Assembly: GCF_023283945.1 (NCBI RefSeq)
Contig: NZ_JAKIKW010000024.1
Location: 1 to 64,000 of the forward strand
From: Shewanella gelidimarina
GTDB taxonomy: Bacteria > Pseudomonadota > Gammaproteobacteria > Enterobacterales > Shewanellaceae
DNA: 64,000 nt
Direction: 5' to 3'
Shown piece after piece: positions 8,278 through 17,927 of the stretch. Under the pieces are notes generated by a model. That model made no database searches, was not told where the DNA came from, and worked only from the letters and a program-made list of their open reading frames with translations. Position 1 is the first letter of the stretch. Every line of letters begins with the position of its first letter. Both the position numbers and the translations under genes were made by a program.

Positions 8278-9525
8278 TTAAAGTGTTACGTTATGAACGC
8301 GCGCTTTTTCTTTGATATAAGACAGGTAACTCTTAGCCGCTCTTGCTGTTTTCTTATCCTTAGCTGCAAGATTCGCATACTTATATGCGCTCTTATACTG
8401 CTTCAGGTTGAGATAAGATAATGCAAGCTCAAACTGAGCTTCTCCTGGGTTCTTTACGCCAGCATCAAGTGCTTTTTTAAGGGCTGCGATTGCAGGCTTG
8501 CTTTTACCATCCAAAGACAAGACACGTCCTTGACGAAGGTAAAGCTTACCGTCATTGTTTATCGCGGCCGCTTTGCCGTAAGTCGCAGCAGCTTCTTTAA
8601 ACTCTTTCGAGTTATGATAGAAACCTGCCAAGATAGCGAGGGTTTTTTGATCTTCCTTCACTAAACCAGACTTCAAATGCTTAGCATAGATTTGAGCAGC
8701 ACGGTATGGCGAACCATTTTGTGCTAACAACTGCGTTAAACGCTGAATGTTACCCGGAGTCTCCAAGAATCCATTCATATACGCTAAGTCATAAGTGGCC
8801 AAGGATTTTGTAAACTCCTCTGTCATCAAATAGAACTGAGCGAGCTGAACCCATAGACGTTTATCGTCTTGGAACAAAGGCACCATTGTCTCGAGGACTT
8901 TTACGGCTTCTTTGTATTTCTTTTGGTTAAAGTAAGCCGTCAGCTTCATTTGATACAAACCTTTATCAGGCTTGTCAACAATTCCTAGACCTTTATCTGC
9001 AACTTCAAGAACTTTGTCCCACTGCTTTTGTTCAGAATACGCAATACCTATACGACGGTATACGCCTGCATCTTCTTTACAAGTAAACTCCATCCAACTG
9101 TAATAAGCTGGAATAGACTCTTTAAAGTTTTTCTCTTGAATTAAGAGATCCGCATAAAGTCTTAGAGTTTGAGCATGATCAACGCCACCAAGAATATTTG
9201 ACTCAACGGCTGCTTTTAAATACTTAACCGCCGTTTTCATTTGCCCTTTTTCGGCGTAGAAGTTACCTAGCATCCGAGCAACATAAGCTTTATCGAAACT
9301 ATTTTTAGCATTTACTTCCAACAATATCGCTATAGCTTCGTCTATGTTGCCTTCAGTATATGCTTTAAATGATTTCTGTACTTTTTTAGCCGCACTTTGG
9401 CCTACAGCCTTAGATTTACGTTGCTCAATCGGGCATTTTTCTGCTGCAGAAACAGCAGGCACAATAACAAGACTTCCCCCAAGACAAAGCATTAAGGCAG
9501 CAGCGATAGAAGTTACTTTACTCAT
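8278..9525 (-). CDS. TPR-repeat periplasmic protein of the TonB2-type operon
   Basis: A 415-residue protein with a signal peptide (SKVTSIAAALMLCLGGSLVI, then PAVSAAE) and a chain of tetratricopeptide-like helical repeats from about residue 55 to 400 (e.g. AYVARMLGNFYAEKGQMKTA, YRRIGIAYSEQKQWDKVLEV). A very strong AGGAGG precedes ATG 9525. It is the last gene of the operon, two bases after tonB. TPR proteins are recurrent companions of TonB2-type systems in Vibrio and Shewanella relatives, probably as periplasmic scaffolds; the exact partner is not known. Hairpin 8235-8264 ends the operon. Confidence 0.87.
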   Translation of the reverse strand: MSKVTSIAAALMLCLGGSLVIVPAVSAAEKCPIEQRKSKAVGQSAAKKVQKSFKAYTEGNIDEAIAILLEVNAKNSFDKAYVARMLGNFYAEKGQMKTAVKYLKAAVESNILGGVDHAQTLRLYADLLIQEKNFKESIPAYYSWMEFTCKEDAGVYRRIGIAYSEQKQWDKVLEVADKGLGIVDKPDKGLYQMKLTAYFNQKKYKEAVKVLETMVPLFQDDKRLWVQLAQFYLMTEEFTKSLATYDLAYMNGFLETPGNIQRLTQLLAQNGSPYRAAQIYAKHLKSGLVKEDQKTLAILAGFYHNSKEFKEAAATYGKAAAINNDGKLYLRQGRVLSLDGKSKPAIAALKKALDAGVKNPGEAQFELALSYLNLKQYKSAYKYANLAAKDKKTARAAKSYLSYIKEKARVHNVTL

Positions 9526-9527
9526 AC

Positions 9528-10148
9528 CTACTTTCCTCCTTTATCAAAAGTGAAATCCAATTGAACCGTTTGGCCTGGAACACGTTGCGCTTTACCATCG
9601 ATAATTCTAGGCTTGTATTTCCACTTTTTCAGGGCTCTACGAGCGGCTTTATCGAAGATACGCTTAGGGTTAGCCTTGATGACTTTAACGTCTTCAACAC
9701 CACCTAATGTGTTAATGGTAAAGCTAAGCTGAACCCAACCCTCTTTGCCATCACGTGCCGCTGCTATTGGATACTGAGGTTCGATTCGTACGATTGGCGT
9801 AGCATCACCATCGCGCGTCATCATATTACCTAGTTTAAATCCAGTATTAGCACCACCGGCATCAACTCCACCCATGTTAAATGACATGTTAGTATCGATG
9901 TCAGATGAGTTATCGGGCGGTGTTACGTCCGGCTTTGGCGGCTGCTCTGGGGGCGTAGGCGGTTTAGGCTTAACCCTTGGCTTTTTCTGCGCTGATGCAT
10001 CGTCTTTGTTCATGGTTATTTCAATGACAGGTGATTCTGTCGAGGCATCGTGGCGGGTTGGACCGCCACCTACCAAAAAGGCCATGAAGACAAACAAAGC
10101 AAAAGTCACAGCACCACCAATAATGAATGATACTATTCCTCTCAGCAT
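9528..10148 (-). CDS. tonB2: TonB-family energy transducer (TonB2 type)
   Basis: A 206-residue protein. A single N-terminal membrane helix (about 3-26) is followed by a short proline/lysine-rich periplasmic spacer (VKPKPPTPPEQPPKPDVTPP near 60-78) and the C-terminal TonB domain (about 118-203: RIEPQYPIAAARDGKEGWVQ and RALKKWKYKPRIIDGKAQRV). It carries proton-motive energy from ExbBD to outer-membrane receptors. The short spacer is usual for TonB2 rather than TonB1 proteins. The gene starts one base after exbD ends. Its probable clients include the TonB-dependent receptor at 13910-16759. Confidence 0.92.
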   Translation of the reverse strand: MLRGIVSFIIGGAVTFALFVFMAFLVGGGPTRHDASTESPVIEITMNKDDASAQKKPRVKPKPPTPPEQPPKPDVTPPDNSSDIDTNMSFNMGGVDAGGANTGFKLGNMMTRDGDATPIVRIEPQYPIAAARDGKEGWVQLSFTINTLGGVEDVKVIKANPKRIFDKAARRALKKWKYKPRIIDGKAQRVPGQTVQLDFTFDKGGK

Positions 10149-10149
10149 A

Positions 10150-10554
10150 CTAGTCTTTCCCCGCCGACACAGATATCTTATCGATACCCGCAGCTTTAAC
10201 GTTATCCAGAACCTTAACCACTAAACCATGTTTAGCGTCTTGGTCTGCTTGAATTAATACCGCTGCCTCTGGTGCTTCTGCAAGCATACGCTCAACGTTT
10301 GCAGTTACACGTTCGATATCAACTTGACGGTTTTCCATCATGATGACACCAGTCTTGCTCACACCAATAAAGATGTTAGCAGAAGGCTTCTTAGTCGCTT
10401 GTGACGCTTCAGGCTTGTTATAGTCAAGACCTGATGGCTTTACAAACGAGGTTGTTACAATAAAGAAGATCAGCATGATAAACACGATGTCGAGCATCGG
10501 TGTCATATCAATCTCTGCTTCTTCGTCTACGCTTGAATGCTTTCTACGTGCCAT
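10150..10554 (-). CDS. exbD2: ExbD-type proton channel subunit
   Basis: About 134 residues from ATG 10554, preferred over a TTG two codons upstream because GAGAGA is better spaced. It has one membrane helix (about 20-40) with the essential aspartate in IDMTPMLDIVFIMLIFFIVT and a periplasmic domain ending in VLDNVKAAGIDKISVSAGKD. It pairs with ExbB to pass protons and drive TonB. It lies between exbB (13 bases) and tonB (one base), inside the six-gene operon. Confidence 0.93.
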   Translation of the reverse strand: MARRKHSSVDEEAEIDMTPMLDIVFIMLIFFIVTTSFVKPSGLDYNKPEASQATKKPSANIFIGVSKTGVIMMENRQVDIERVTANVERMLAEAPEAAVLIQADQDAKHGLVVKVLDNVKAAGIDKISVSAGKD

Positions 10555-10567
10555 GTTCAATCTCTCT

Positions 10568-11092
10568 CTAGTGGTGCGGCATGCTGTCTTTTAGCTTCGC
10601 TAAACTGATTTTCATTTTTGCGTCAAGGCGAGTACTAAAAAATACTCCCGATAACGCTGCAACCATTCCTGCCATTGTCGGCATGGTTGCCATTGAAATA
10701 CCAGCTGCCATCATACGAGCATTACTCGTTCCATGAACTGCCATCACATCGAATACTGATATCATACCGGTTACGGTACCTAGCAGACCTATCATAGGAC
10801 AGATTGCAACTAAGGTTTTGATAAGCAGCATACGTGCCGTTAAATCTTGCTTCGCTTGGGATACCCAAGCTTCACGGATGCGGTGTGCATACCAAGAGGT
10901 TGAATCCTCTCGTGCTTCCCATGCGCTAATGATTGCTGAGTGCTCTTTTGGTGATATCCAATTGAGATACCAGTAGCGCTCAAGCATCAATACCCACATG
11001 ACAAACAATACACCTGCCACTAACCAGAGGATGTCTCCTCCGGCGGCCATGAAGCCCCTGACGGAATCCCAGATATCCATCAGGAATAACAT
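10568..11092 (-). CDS. exbB2: ExbB-type proton channel subunit
   Basis: A 174-residue MotA/TolQ/ExbB protein with three membrane helices. The conserved channel segment is visible at LVAICPMIGLLGTVTGMISV and ISMATMPTMAGMVAALSGVF. It is shorter than E. coli ExbB, as usual in TonB2-type systems. The ATG overlaps the stop of the upstream gene (TAATG), implying translational coupling. It works with the downstream ExbD and TonB. An internal ATG four codons later is also possible. Confidence 0.92.
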   Translation of the reverse strand: MLFLMDIWDSVRGFMAAGGDILWLVAGVLFVMWVLMLERYWYLNWISPKEHSAIISAWEAREDSTSWYAHRIREAWVSQAKQDLTARMLLIKTLVAICPMIGLLGTVTGMISVFDVMAVHGTSNARMMAAGISMATMPTMAGMVAALSGVFFSTRLDAKMKISLAKLKDSMPHH

Positions 11093-12447
11093 TAGGCTTT
11101 CCTCTTCTCTGCGTGTGAAGCAACAATACCCGCACTTTGCTCTTCTAGAACTTGTACGATTGACTTACTACGTGCAATAACAATCGCATGCATAAGCATC
11201 AGCGGTAGCGCCGCAACTAGACCTTGTACCGTTGTCATCAATGCCATAGAGATACCACCGGCCATTAACTTAGGATCGCCCGTACCAAACAATTGAATGC
11301 TTTGGAAGGTTGCAATCATACCGGTTACTGTACCTAGTAGACCCATCATAGGCGCGATAGCCGCTAGTACCTTGATGATAGAGATACGTGTTTCAAGCGC
11401 TGGCGTTTCTTTTAGAATTGCTTCATCAAGTTTCAGCTCTAGCGTTTCAACATCAACATCTTTGTTGTCCTGGTATGCTTTAAGTACACGACCTAATGCG
11501 TTATTACCTGGGTTATCTATATTCTTACGTTGAGCTTTAACTTTAGCGCCAACAATACCTAGCGTAATAAGACGCTCGATAGAGATCATGCCACCAAGTA
11601 TAAGTAGCGCGATAATGATGTAACCAATGGTTCCACCCGCTTCAATACGCTCTTCGATAGTTGCTTTTTGAGTAAAGATGTTTAATAGAACACCGCGAAC
11701 AGGGTCAACATAAAGGTTAGCAGTACCAGAAGTCGCTTCTTGGAAGGCTGCTGCTGATTTAACTTGGTAACCACCAGGCTGCTGTGACAGTTCCTGAATG
11801 AGACTTAAATCAGCGTTAAATACAACGTATTTGCCATCTGCTAGAAGGTTATATGCACCAATACGAGTAACCGTTGTATTGTGAACGCTACCATCAATTG
11901 CAGTAACAGAACCTTCAAAATTAACAACTTTTCCAGATTCAGCCATTTCAAACAGCTGCTCTTCCCAGAAACGTTCTAGCTCGTCAATTTTTGGAAGTTG
12001 CTTACGTGCACCAAGATCAGCGATGAATACTTCGCGACCAGGATACTGTGCAGAAATGTTAGAGCCAGCTAGCTTACCAGCGAAATCACCAGCATCACCT
12101 TTAACAACACCAAACATTTCACCCAAGTCACCTTGAGCTGTTTTTAAGTCTTCTTCTAACTGACCGATTTTACGCTCGTTATCCAAAAACGCTTGATTCA
12201 AATCTTTACCGCGTTGACGCTCCGTTGCTAGTGCGTTTTTTTCACGCTTTAGCAATGCAGCTTTATCGCCACGCTCATTCTTAAACTCTTGCTCACGCTT
12301 CGCGTTTGTCTTAGATGCATTAGCACGATCAACCTTTACTTGATTAAGCAGTTGGTCAATTGTTTTAGGTGCATCTGCAGCACTTGCGAAACCAGCGGTG
12401 AATAATAGGCTTGCAGCAACGATTGCTGTAGTAATTAACTTCTTCAT
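11092..12447 (-). CDS. Long MotA/TolQ/ExbB-domain protein, TtpC-like
   Basis: A 451-residue protein. It has a signal peptide (MKKLITTAIVAASLLFTAGF), then a charged coiled-coil periplasmic stretch (about 35-110), a further periplasmic domain, and a C-terminal MotA/TolQ/ExbB unit with three membrane helices (about 275-440; LAAIAPMMGLLGTVTGMIAT). This architecture is that of TtpC, needed for TonB2-dependent iron uptake in Vibrio. It probably bridges the inner-membrane motor and periplasm. It is coupled to the upstream DUF3450 gene by a TAATG overlap and to exbB downstream in the same way. The TtpC name is by architecture and context. Confidence 0.87.
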   Translation of the reverse strand: MKKLITTAIVAASLLFTAGFASAADAPKTIDQLLNQVKVDRANASKTNAKREQEFKNERGDKAALLKREKNALATERQRGKDLNQAFLDNERKIGQLEEDLKTAQGDLGEMFGVVKGDAGDFAGKLAGSNISAQYPGREVFIADLGARKQLPKIDELERFWEEQLFEMAESGKVVNFEGSVTAIDGSVHNTTVTRIGAYNLLADGKYVVFNADLSLIQELSQQPGGYQVKSAAAFQEATSGTANLYVDPVRGVLLNIFTQKATIEERIEAGGTIGYIIIALLILGGMISIERLITLGIVGAKVKAQRKNIDNPGNNALGRVLKAYQDNKDVDVETLELKLDEAILKETPALETRISIIKVLAAIAPMMGLLGTVTGMIATFQSIQLFGTGDPKLMAGGISMALMTTVQGLVAALPLMLMHAIVIARSKSIVQVLEEQSAGIVASHAEKRKA

Positions 12448-13229
12448 TATTGTGCAGCCTCCGCAGCAGGAATTGGTAACGAGAATAGATCTGGTGCGCC
12501 CTGTTTACGAGCAATACGGATACCTTTGGTGAGTTCGCGAAGATTACTATCTTCTAACTGGTCCCAACCTTTAGTTTCTCCGTTAAACATCCACGCAGAC
12601 TTCTGATCCAAGCTCATTGCGTATAGTGATACACGACCGAAGTTGAAAAAGTCTACTAGTACCTCTTTACCGTCTAGCTTAAGTTGCCCTGTTTTAACCG
12701 CAAGAGTAGTACCGTACTCACGTTCAATTGAGTATGCGTCAAGAATGAGGCGATACTTTTCAGCCAATGTGACTTCAGCGCTATTAAGTAGCGTCTTAAG
12801 ATTGTTCACTCGTGCTTCACGTGTTTCCAGATTAAACGGTAGATCGAGAGCAACAAATTGCTCTAGTGCATCAACCATTTTGAACATCAATGGCACTACG
12901 CCCTGACGTAATGAATCAACGCCGTTGATGTCACCTTGAATAGATTTCATGGTAGATTCTTGGTCCGCAACCAAGCCAGCTACATAATCGTTATAAGATT
13001 TTAGTGATTCACGTTCATCAGCAACTGAACCATACTCGAACAACATGTCCTGAGCTTGGTCAAAATACTTATCAACTTTTTTCTGAGACGTTGCAGCTTC
13101 AGTGTGAATTTTACTGTCTGCTTTCTGAGCGTCAGAAAGAGGATCTGCAATCACTAAGTTGCTGCCTGCTAAGGCTAATGCGCCAATGAGCGCTGTAGCG
13201 ATTTTTGTTTTATTGCTTACCTTGGACAT
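12447..13229 (-). CDS. DUF3450 periplasmic protein, first gene of the TonB2-type operon
   Basis: About 260 residues from ATG 13229; a TTG three codons upstream is the longer alternative. It has a signal peptide (KIATALIGALALAGSNLVIA), a coiled coil (about 35-115) and a conserved C-terminal part (YGTTLAVKTGQLKLDGKEVL, then DFFNFGRVSLYAMSLDQKSA). DUF3450 proteins are regularly encoded directly before TtpC-like and ExbB/ExbD/TonB genes, suggesting a structural or sensory role in TonB2 systems. Biochemical function is unknown. The stop overlaps the next start. Confidence 0.85.
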   Translation of the reverse strand: MSKVSNKTKIATALIGALALAGSNLVIADPLSDAQKADSKIHTEAATSQKKVDKYFDQAQDMLFEYGSVADERESLKSYNDYVAGLVADQESTMKSIQGDINGVDSLRQGVVPLMFKMVDALEQFVALDLPFNLETREARVNNLKTLLNSAEVTLAEKYRLILDAYSIEREYGTTLAVKTGQLKLDGKEVLVDFFNFGRVSLYAMSLDQKSAWMFNGETKGWDQLEDSNLRELTKGIRIARKQGAPDLFSLPIPAAEAAQ

Positions 13230-13404
13230 AGTTCCCAACCAATTTGAAGTGATTAAAAAAGCTTTAACTTATCGACAACAGGGTGCGTCTGCTTATTTTA
13301 CTTTAGTTCCCAGTGCCTAAGCTCGTCTTTCTATTGTGATTGTTAATTATTATCTTCCCTTTACTACACCTTCGAGGGTGTAGACCCGCTAGCATCATTC
13401 CACA

Positions 13405-13428
13405 AAATGTTGACCTGTGTCAACATTT
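13405..13428. promoter_or_regulatory. Perfect 10-bp dyad upstream of the TonB2-type operon
   Basis: AAATGTTGAC and GTCAACATTT flank a CTGT spacer: a perfect inverted repeat 176 bases upstream of the DUF3450 start. It has no T-run, so an operator is more likely than a terminator. The binding factor is unknown; it does not match Fur, CRP or ArgR consensus sites. Confidence 0.45.
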
Positions 13429-13843
13429 GAAATGTCCTAAAACTGCTACAAACCGAGCTTTGAGGATAGAAAACAAGCAGAAGGCATATTTTTCCATCCA
13501 ATTTGAATTTATCAACGATTTATAGAAGATAGAAAAACCACAAAATACACACCTAAACATCTGATAACAATCTACTTTGTTAAATTTAAAAACGAACCCA
13601 ATCATTTAACAAATATTTAACCTAATCAGTCGAGAAAGCAAATTACTATAATTTGTCATCAAACAGCTTCTCTAGTCATATCTTTTGCGCTTGCATGATT
13701 TTCGTACACTTACTTATAAAATCAACACTCCTTGGAAGGTTAAATTAGATGTATTGACCAGCTAAAAACTTCACGCTTAGCAAAAAAAAAGCTAATTAAA
13801 CCTACATCAACGACCCATTTAACCTATGAGATCTTCAAACATA

Positions 13844-13875
13844 AAAAAACCGCCAATGCTTAGATTGGCGGTTTT
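13844..13875 (-). terminator. Terminator of the TonB-dependent receptor gene
   Basis: CCGCCAAT and ATTGGCGG arms with an A-run on the left, which becomes a T-run on the minus strand. It lies 35 bases after the receptor stop codon. Confidence 0.85.
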
Positions 13876-13909
13876 ACGTTTAAAGCTTAATTAATTTTAT
13901 ATATTAGAT

Positions 13910-16759
13910 TTAGAACTTTTGGCTAATACGAACAAAGTAACTACGTCCGAATAAACGATAAGTACTTTCATCGGTGCTACCATTATTTGCAGTCTCGATG
14001 AAAGGAGGTTGTTCATCACTGATGTTAGTAACACCCACGCTGAACTTAGTTCCGAAATCAAAGTTATAAGCAACTGTTACGTCATGATATACAAATGAAT
14101 CAACTGTGTACTGGTGATTACCTTTACTTGGGTCAGCAGGATCATTTGGAGTAGTACCCCAATATGTTAGATCATCATACTCAAGTCCAGAGAGGTAGTT
14201 CATGTTGTAGTTGATAGACAAATCTTCCCACGTATAACCCGCTGTGAAGTTAAGTTTATCAGTTGCATAACTTGTATCATTCTCAAAGCGACCGTTTAGG
14301 TCTTCCATTTCGAACAAGTTAGTATCTGAGTTATAAACCTGATTTTTACGTTCTAGGAAATGCGTCCAAGAAAGGTTAAATGCAAAGTCACCAGCCAACG
14401 CTTCTAACGCGTAGTTAGCTTCAACATCCATACCTTTGGCAGTCATACGACTTAGGTTAACAAGCTTCTCGTTGATATATGAGATTTCGCCATTAGAACG
14501 CTCAACGTTGTTACATAACGTTGCAACACCACCTAAATAACAACCATTCAAAGAGTCAGCTGCACCAATTGAATCAATTACATCTTCAAGCTCAATTGCC
14601 CAATAATCTACAGTAACACCAAGACCATCGATAAAGTTTGGAGAGTAAGCGATACCAACCGTAAATGTATCACCTTCTTCTGGTTGAAGAAGTGGGTTAC
14701 CACCAGCTTGCGCTAACTGTTGTTGATCATTGTTGTTACTACCACCTGATGGTACACCATCAGCCATACAGTTACCCTGTTGAGTACCGTCTAGCTTACC
14801 CCAGTTACCTGAACCACATGGGTCAATAGCTGTTGAGAATGTATCACTTTCTGGTGAATATAAAGAGTCAATTCCAGGAGCACGGAATACTGTACCGTAT
14901 GTACTACGGAATAGTAGCCCATCCATAATGCCCCACTCTAAGCCTAACTGATAAGTAGTCGCTGCATCAAATGCATCGAAATCATCCCAACGAACGCCAG
15001 CTTTCAAATCTAAACGTTCAATACCAGGCAAATCAGAAAGTACTGGAAGAACGAACTCACCAAATAAGCTGTTAACTTCCAACGAACCTGAAGTACCTTT
15101 ACTCTTGTTACCAGTTACTTCACCCATGAACTTACCAGAGTCTCTGACTGCGTTAAGTTCTTCTTTACGGTATTCGTAACCAACACCACCAGAAATGCTA
15201 CCAGCTGGTGCTTCAAACAAATCACCACCAATAAATGCAGTAACTGTTTGTAGAGTGTAAGTATCAGTATCAGCCAATGGAGCAGAAGTATAATCAAGCA
15301 TCTCTTGAGTTACTGAACCTGGTCCGCCAAATACATTCATTGATACACAATCTGCTATAGGCGCATCAACAGTACCACAAACGATATTGCCGTCAGCATC
15401 TTCAAACGAAGGACCCATTGCTTTTGATAGGTTTGGACCATATAGCTGACCGAAATCGGTAGAAGCTATAGAGCTGTGGCCATAGTTATAGTTTACGTCG
15501 TAATAATAGTTTTCACCGATATCACCTTCAAAACCGATAACTTGCTGGAATCGTGTTACATCTTGCTCAAAACTACGTCCGCCTTCTAACATACGACGAC
15601 GTGAACGAAGTACATCTTCACCAAATGGATTGTAGTAGTTATCTTTTGATACACCGTTAAACTCAGTTCCGTCTGGAGTAGTACCCTTGTAAGCAGGGTC
15701 ATAATTGGTATCGTACGGAACAGCTGCTAGCTCTTGACGAGATTTGCGGTGGTTAATACGTGTTTCTGAATAAACTGAAACATTATCGTTAAAATCAAAA
15801 TGACCTTCAGCGAAAAAGTTCAACTTCTCGTAAGGAGTTTGTAAGTAGTTTACAGGGTTGTAATTGTAAGTGTCAGCATCAGTAAACTCACGCATATCAC
15901 CTAGTTGAGCAATACCACCGTCACACTTACCGTTGGTCTGGTTTGGACCTGAAGCAAGGTAATACTGGCCACAAGGAGTAGAACCACTACCTAAGAAATA
16001 AGAGTTAGCATCAGGACCTTCGCCAATAAGACCGTTCTTGTAGAACGATGCTTCTGCAGCTTCACCATAAACAACCCAAGGGTTATTTAAGAAATCGACA
16101 TCTGTATCGCCCTGGTAAACTTCATCTTGCTTAACGTAATCAACACCAACGGTAAAATGACCATCATCAAATGCTTTACCAGCCACTAAGCTGAAGCTGT
16201 TTTGATTGTTTGCATCAACATCAAAAGAGTTGCTGTTTTGAAGCGTAATTTCAATACCTTCAAAATCACGACGAGTAATAATGTTCACTACGCCTGCTAC
16301 TGCATCAGCACCGTATGTAGCTGAAGCACCATCTTTCAATACTTCAATACGTTCAATCATCGAACTCGGAATTGACTGGAAGTCAGAAGATACTGGACGA
16401 CGACCGTTGACCAATACCAAGGTACGAGAAGAACCTAGACCACGAAGCTCTACGAACGTTCCACCATTACCGCCATTGTTAGTTGTTGTCATAGCAGGTG
16501 AACCTGACATAACAGCACTGTTTTGAAGGAATTGACCAACATCCTGAATACCTTGAACAGCCATCTGTTCAGCGGTAATCGTTGTCATTGGTGAAGATGT
16601 TTCTAAATCAGTACGCTTAATGCGTGAACCTGTAACTTCAATTCTTTCTACTTTTTCTTCGTCTGCTGCGAATGCTGCTGGTGCAGTAAAAGCGGCTGCC
16701 ATAGCACCACTAACAAGTGCTAAACGCACTGAGTTAGCAAGTAAGTTATTCTTATACAT
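13910..16759 (-). CDS. TonB-dependent outer-membrane receptor
   Basis: A 949-residue receptor. A signal peptide ends near AAFAADEEK (about residue 32). A TonB-box-like stretch (VERIEVTGSRIKRT) precedes the plug domain (about 55-170: VELRGLGSSRTLVLVNGRRP, IERIEVLKDGASATYGADAV, VVNIITRR). A 22-strand barrel follows, ending in Phe (RISQKF), as needed for outer-membrane insertion. AGGGAG lies before the ATG. This long Oar/CirA-like subclass with a GSRI motif is common in Shewanella and often takes up non-siderophore nutrients such as peptides or sugars; the substrate cannot be told here. It precedes the TonB2-type operon in transcription order but has its own terminator. No Fur box is seen upstream. 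Confidence 0.93.
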   Translation of the reverse strand: MYKNNLLANSVRLALVSGAMAAAFTAPAAFAADEEKVERIEVTGSRIKRTDLETSSPMTTITAEQMAVQGIQDVGQFLQNSAVMSGSPAMTTTNNGGNGGTFVELRGLGSSRTLVLVNGRRPVSSDFQSIPSSMIERIEVLKDGASATYGADAVAGVVNIITRRDFEGIEITLQNSNSFDVDANNQNSFSLVAGKAFDDGHFTVGVDYVKQDEVYQGDTDVDFLNNPWVVYGEAAEASFYKNGLIGEGPDANSYFLGSGSTPCGQYYLASGPNQTNGKCDGGIAQLGDMREFTDADTYNYNPVNYLQTPYEKLNFFAEGHFDFNDNVSVYSETRINHRKSRQELAAVPYDTNYDPAYKGTTPDGTEFNGVSKDNYYNPFGEDVLRSRRRMLEGGRSFEQDVTRFQQVIGFEGDIGENYYYDVNYNYGHSSIASTDFGQLYGPNLSKAMGPSFEDADGNIVCGTVDAPIADCVSMNVFGGPGSVTQEMLDYTSAPLADTDTYTLQTVTAFIGGDLFEAPAGSISGGVGYEYRKEELNAVRDSGKFMGEVTGNKSKGTSGSLEVNSLFGEFVLPVLSDLPGIERLDLKAGVRWDDFDAFDAATTYQLGLEWGIMDGLLFRSTYGTVFRAPGIDSLYSPESDTFSTAIDPCGSGNWGKLDGTQQGNCMADGVPSGGSNNNDQQQLAQAGGNPLLQPEEGDTFTVGIAYSPNFIDGLGVTVDYWAIELEDVIDSIGAADSLNGCYLGGVATLCNNVERSNGEISYINEKLVNLSRMTAKGMDVEANYALEALAGDFAFNLSWTHFLERKNQVYNSDTNLFEMEDLNGRFENDTSYATDKLNFTAGYTWEDLSINYNMNYLSGLEYDDLTYWGTTPNDPADPSKGNHQYTVDSFVYHDVTVAYNFDFGTKFSVGVTNISDEQPPFIETANNGSTDESTYRLFGRSYFVRISQKF

Positions 16760-17927
16760 TGTCGATCTCCCTGAACTTTCTTTTATTGTTTTATTGTTTT
16801 ATTTTTTACGCGAACTAACAACAATGACACGCAAAATTTACATTTGGTTTCATTTGCACACGAATAAAAACACATTGGAAACATTTTTACAACAATTGTG
16901 ACATCGATTGGCTACAACTTAGCCATCAAGGCTTAGAGCAAGGAGTTGTGGATCATTAGAGATTAAAAAAATTAAGTTCCCTAAAAATAATTTTTACAAA
17001 TGTGTAAGGGGGAAGTGCTAGCAAAAAAATCACAATCAAATATCAACAAGTAAAAAAACAACACAAAAATCACCGCAAGCCACTGTTAATAAGCGCTATT
17101 TTATTCATACAGCATTTCATAGACGTATTATTATTTAACGTTTAAACTGAATTTCACTCATCAGAATAGCTACTCGCCATGGCAATTTAGCCGATAGAAT
17201 GTCTGATATTTATTGATGATATGTTCTTAAAACCATAAGTTAGTCTAAAGAAAATTGATCATGAAGACCTATGTTGTAAGTTTATTTTTACAACTACATT
17301 GTAAGAGATATGACGCACACAAAAATAATAAGCAGTTGTATTAACTGATAAAAGTTAAAAAAACCTATCTGAGTTGAATAAATATTCAAATAATTAACAA
17401 AAAATGGCTCTTGATTGATTTTCAAACAATACACTTATGCCTTTACAGTGAAAAACTCTCTATTGAGTCACTGCTGTATCAAAATAGCTATTTGTGACTT
17501 TCTTAGAATAATTATTTTTCCCAGACCATTGGCCTAGTTAAGAACTTTAGTTTTGAGGTGATAAGGGAGAGGGATTGCATCAAACATCTTTGTCGATAAC
17601 GATTTGATTTCACAGTATGGGTAAAAGCCTCAGCTCTACCTTTTTATGTTAGATAAAAGCCGAATCATGCATTTTAGGAGATTTGGTCATCGATAGAGAC
17701 TAAAAACAGACAAGAGATAAAATACAGTGATAGTGCTAATTATGAGGGTTGCACTCGTTACTTATAGCGCCTAAATAGTAATAAGCAGCCATCGTAGTCA
17801 ATTGAAACTCTTATCAGCACTATTTGTTAACAAGTCGATTTGAAACAAAAAAAGCCAGCAGCGTTAAGCTACTGGCTTTTTTAATCATCATTACCTTAGG
17901 TAATCCAGGGTAATGACCGATTAGCTA
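16760..17927. other. Long AT-rich non-coding region between receptor and porin
   Basis: Nearly 1.2 kb with no reading frame that looks coding on either strand. The part next to the receptor contains its leader and a short tandem TTTTATTG-like repeat at about 16782-16806. The far end holds the porin terminator (17847-17882) and a small ATTACC-TTA-GGTAAT dyad near 17890-17904. The middle (about 16950-17800) shows no structure I can name; a small RNA or a decayed gene is possible but unsupported. Confidence 0.55.
17847..17882. terminator. Terminator downstream of the porin gene
   Basis: AAAAAAAGCCAG and CTGGCTTTTTT arms around a 13-base loop that can pair further (GC-GTTAA-GC). A/T runs on both sides make it usable in either direction. 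It lies 45 bases after the porin stop. Confidence 0.8.

Larger units (their letters stand above)
13230..13909. other. Intergenic region between the TonB2-type operon and its putative receptor
   Basis: 680 AT-rich bases without a convincing gene. Two short opposing reading frames of about 61 codons lack ribosome-binding sites and family resemblance. The region holds the presumed operon promoter, a hairpin at 13364-13383 (CTACACC and GGGTGTAG arms), the dyad at 13405-13428 and the receptor terminator at 13844-13875. Confidence 0.6.

Noticed and set aside
13340..13605. Two opposing 61-codon frames upstream of the TonB2-type operon
   Set aside because: They overlap each other and the regulatory dyad, lack start signals, and resemble nothing known.
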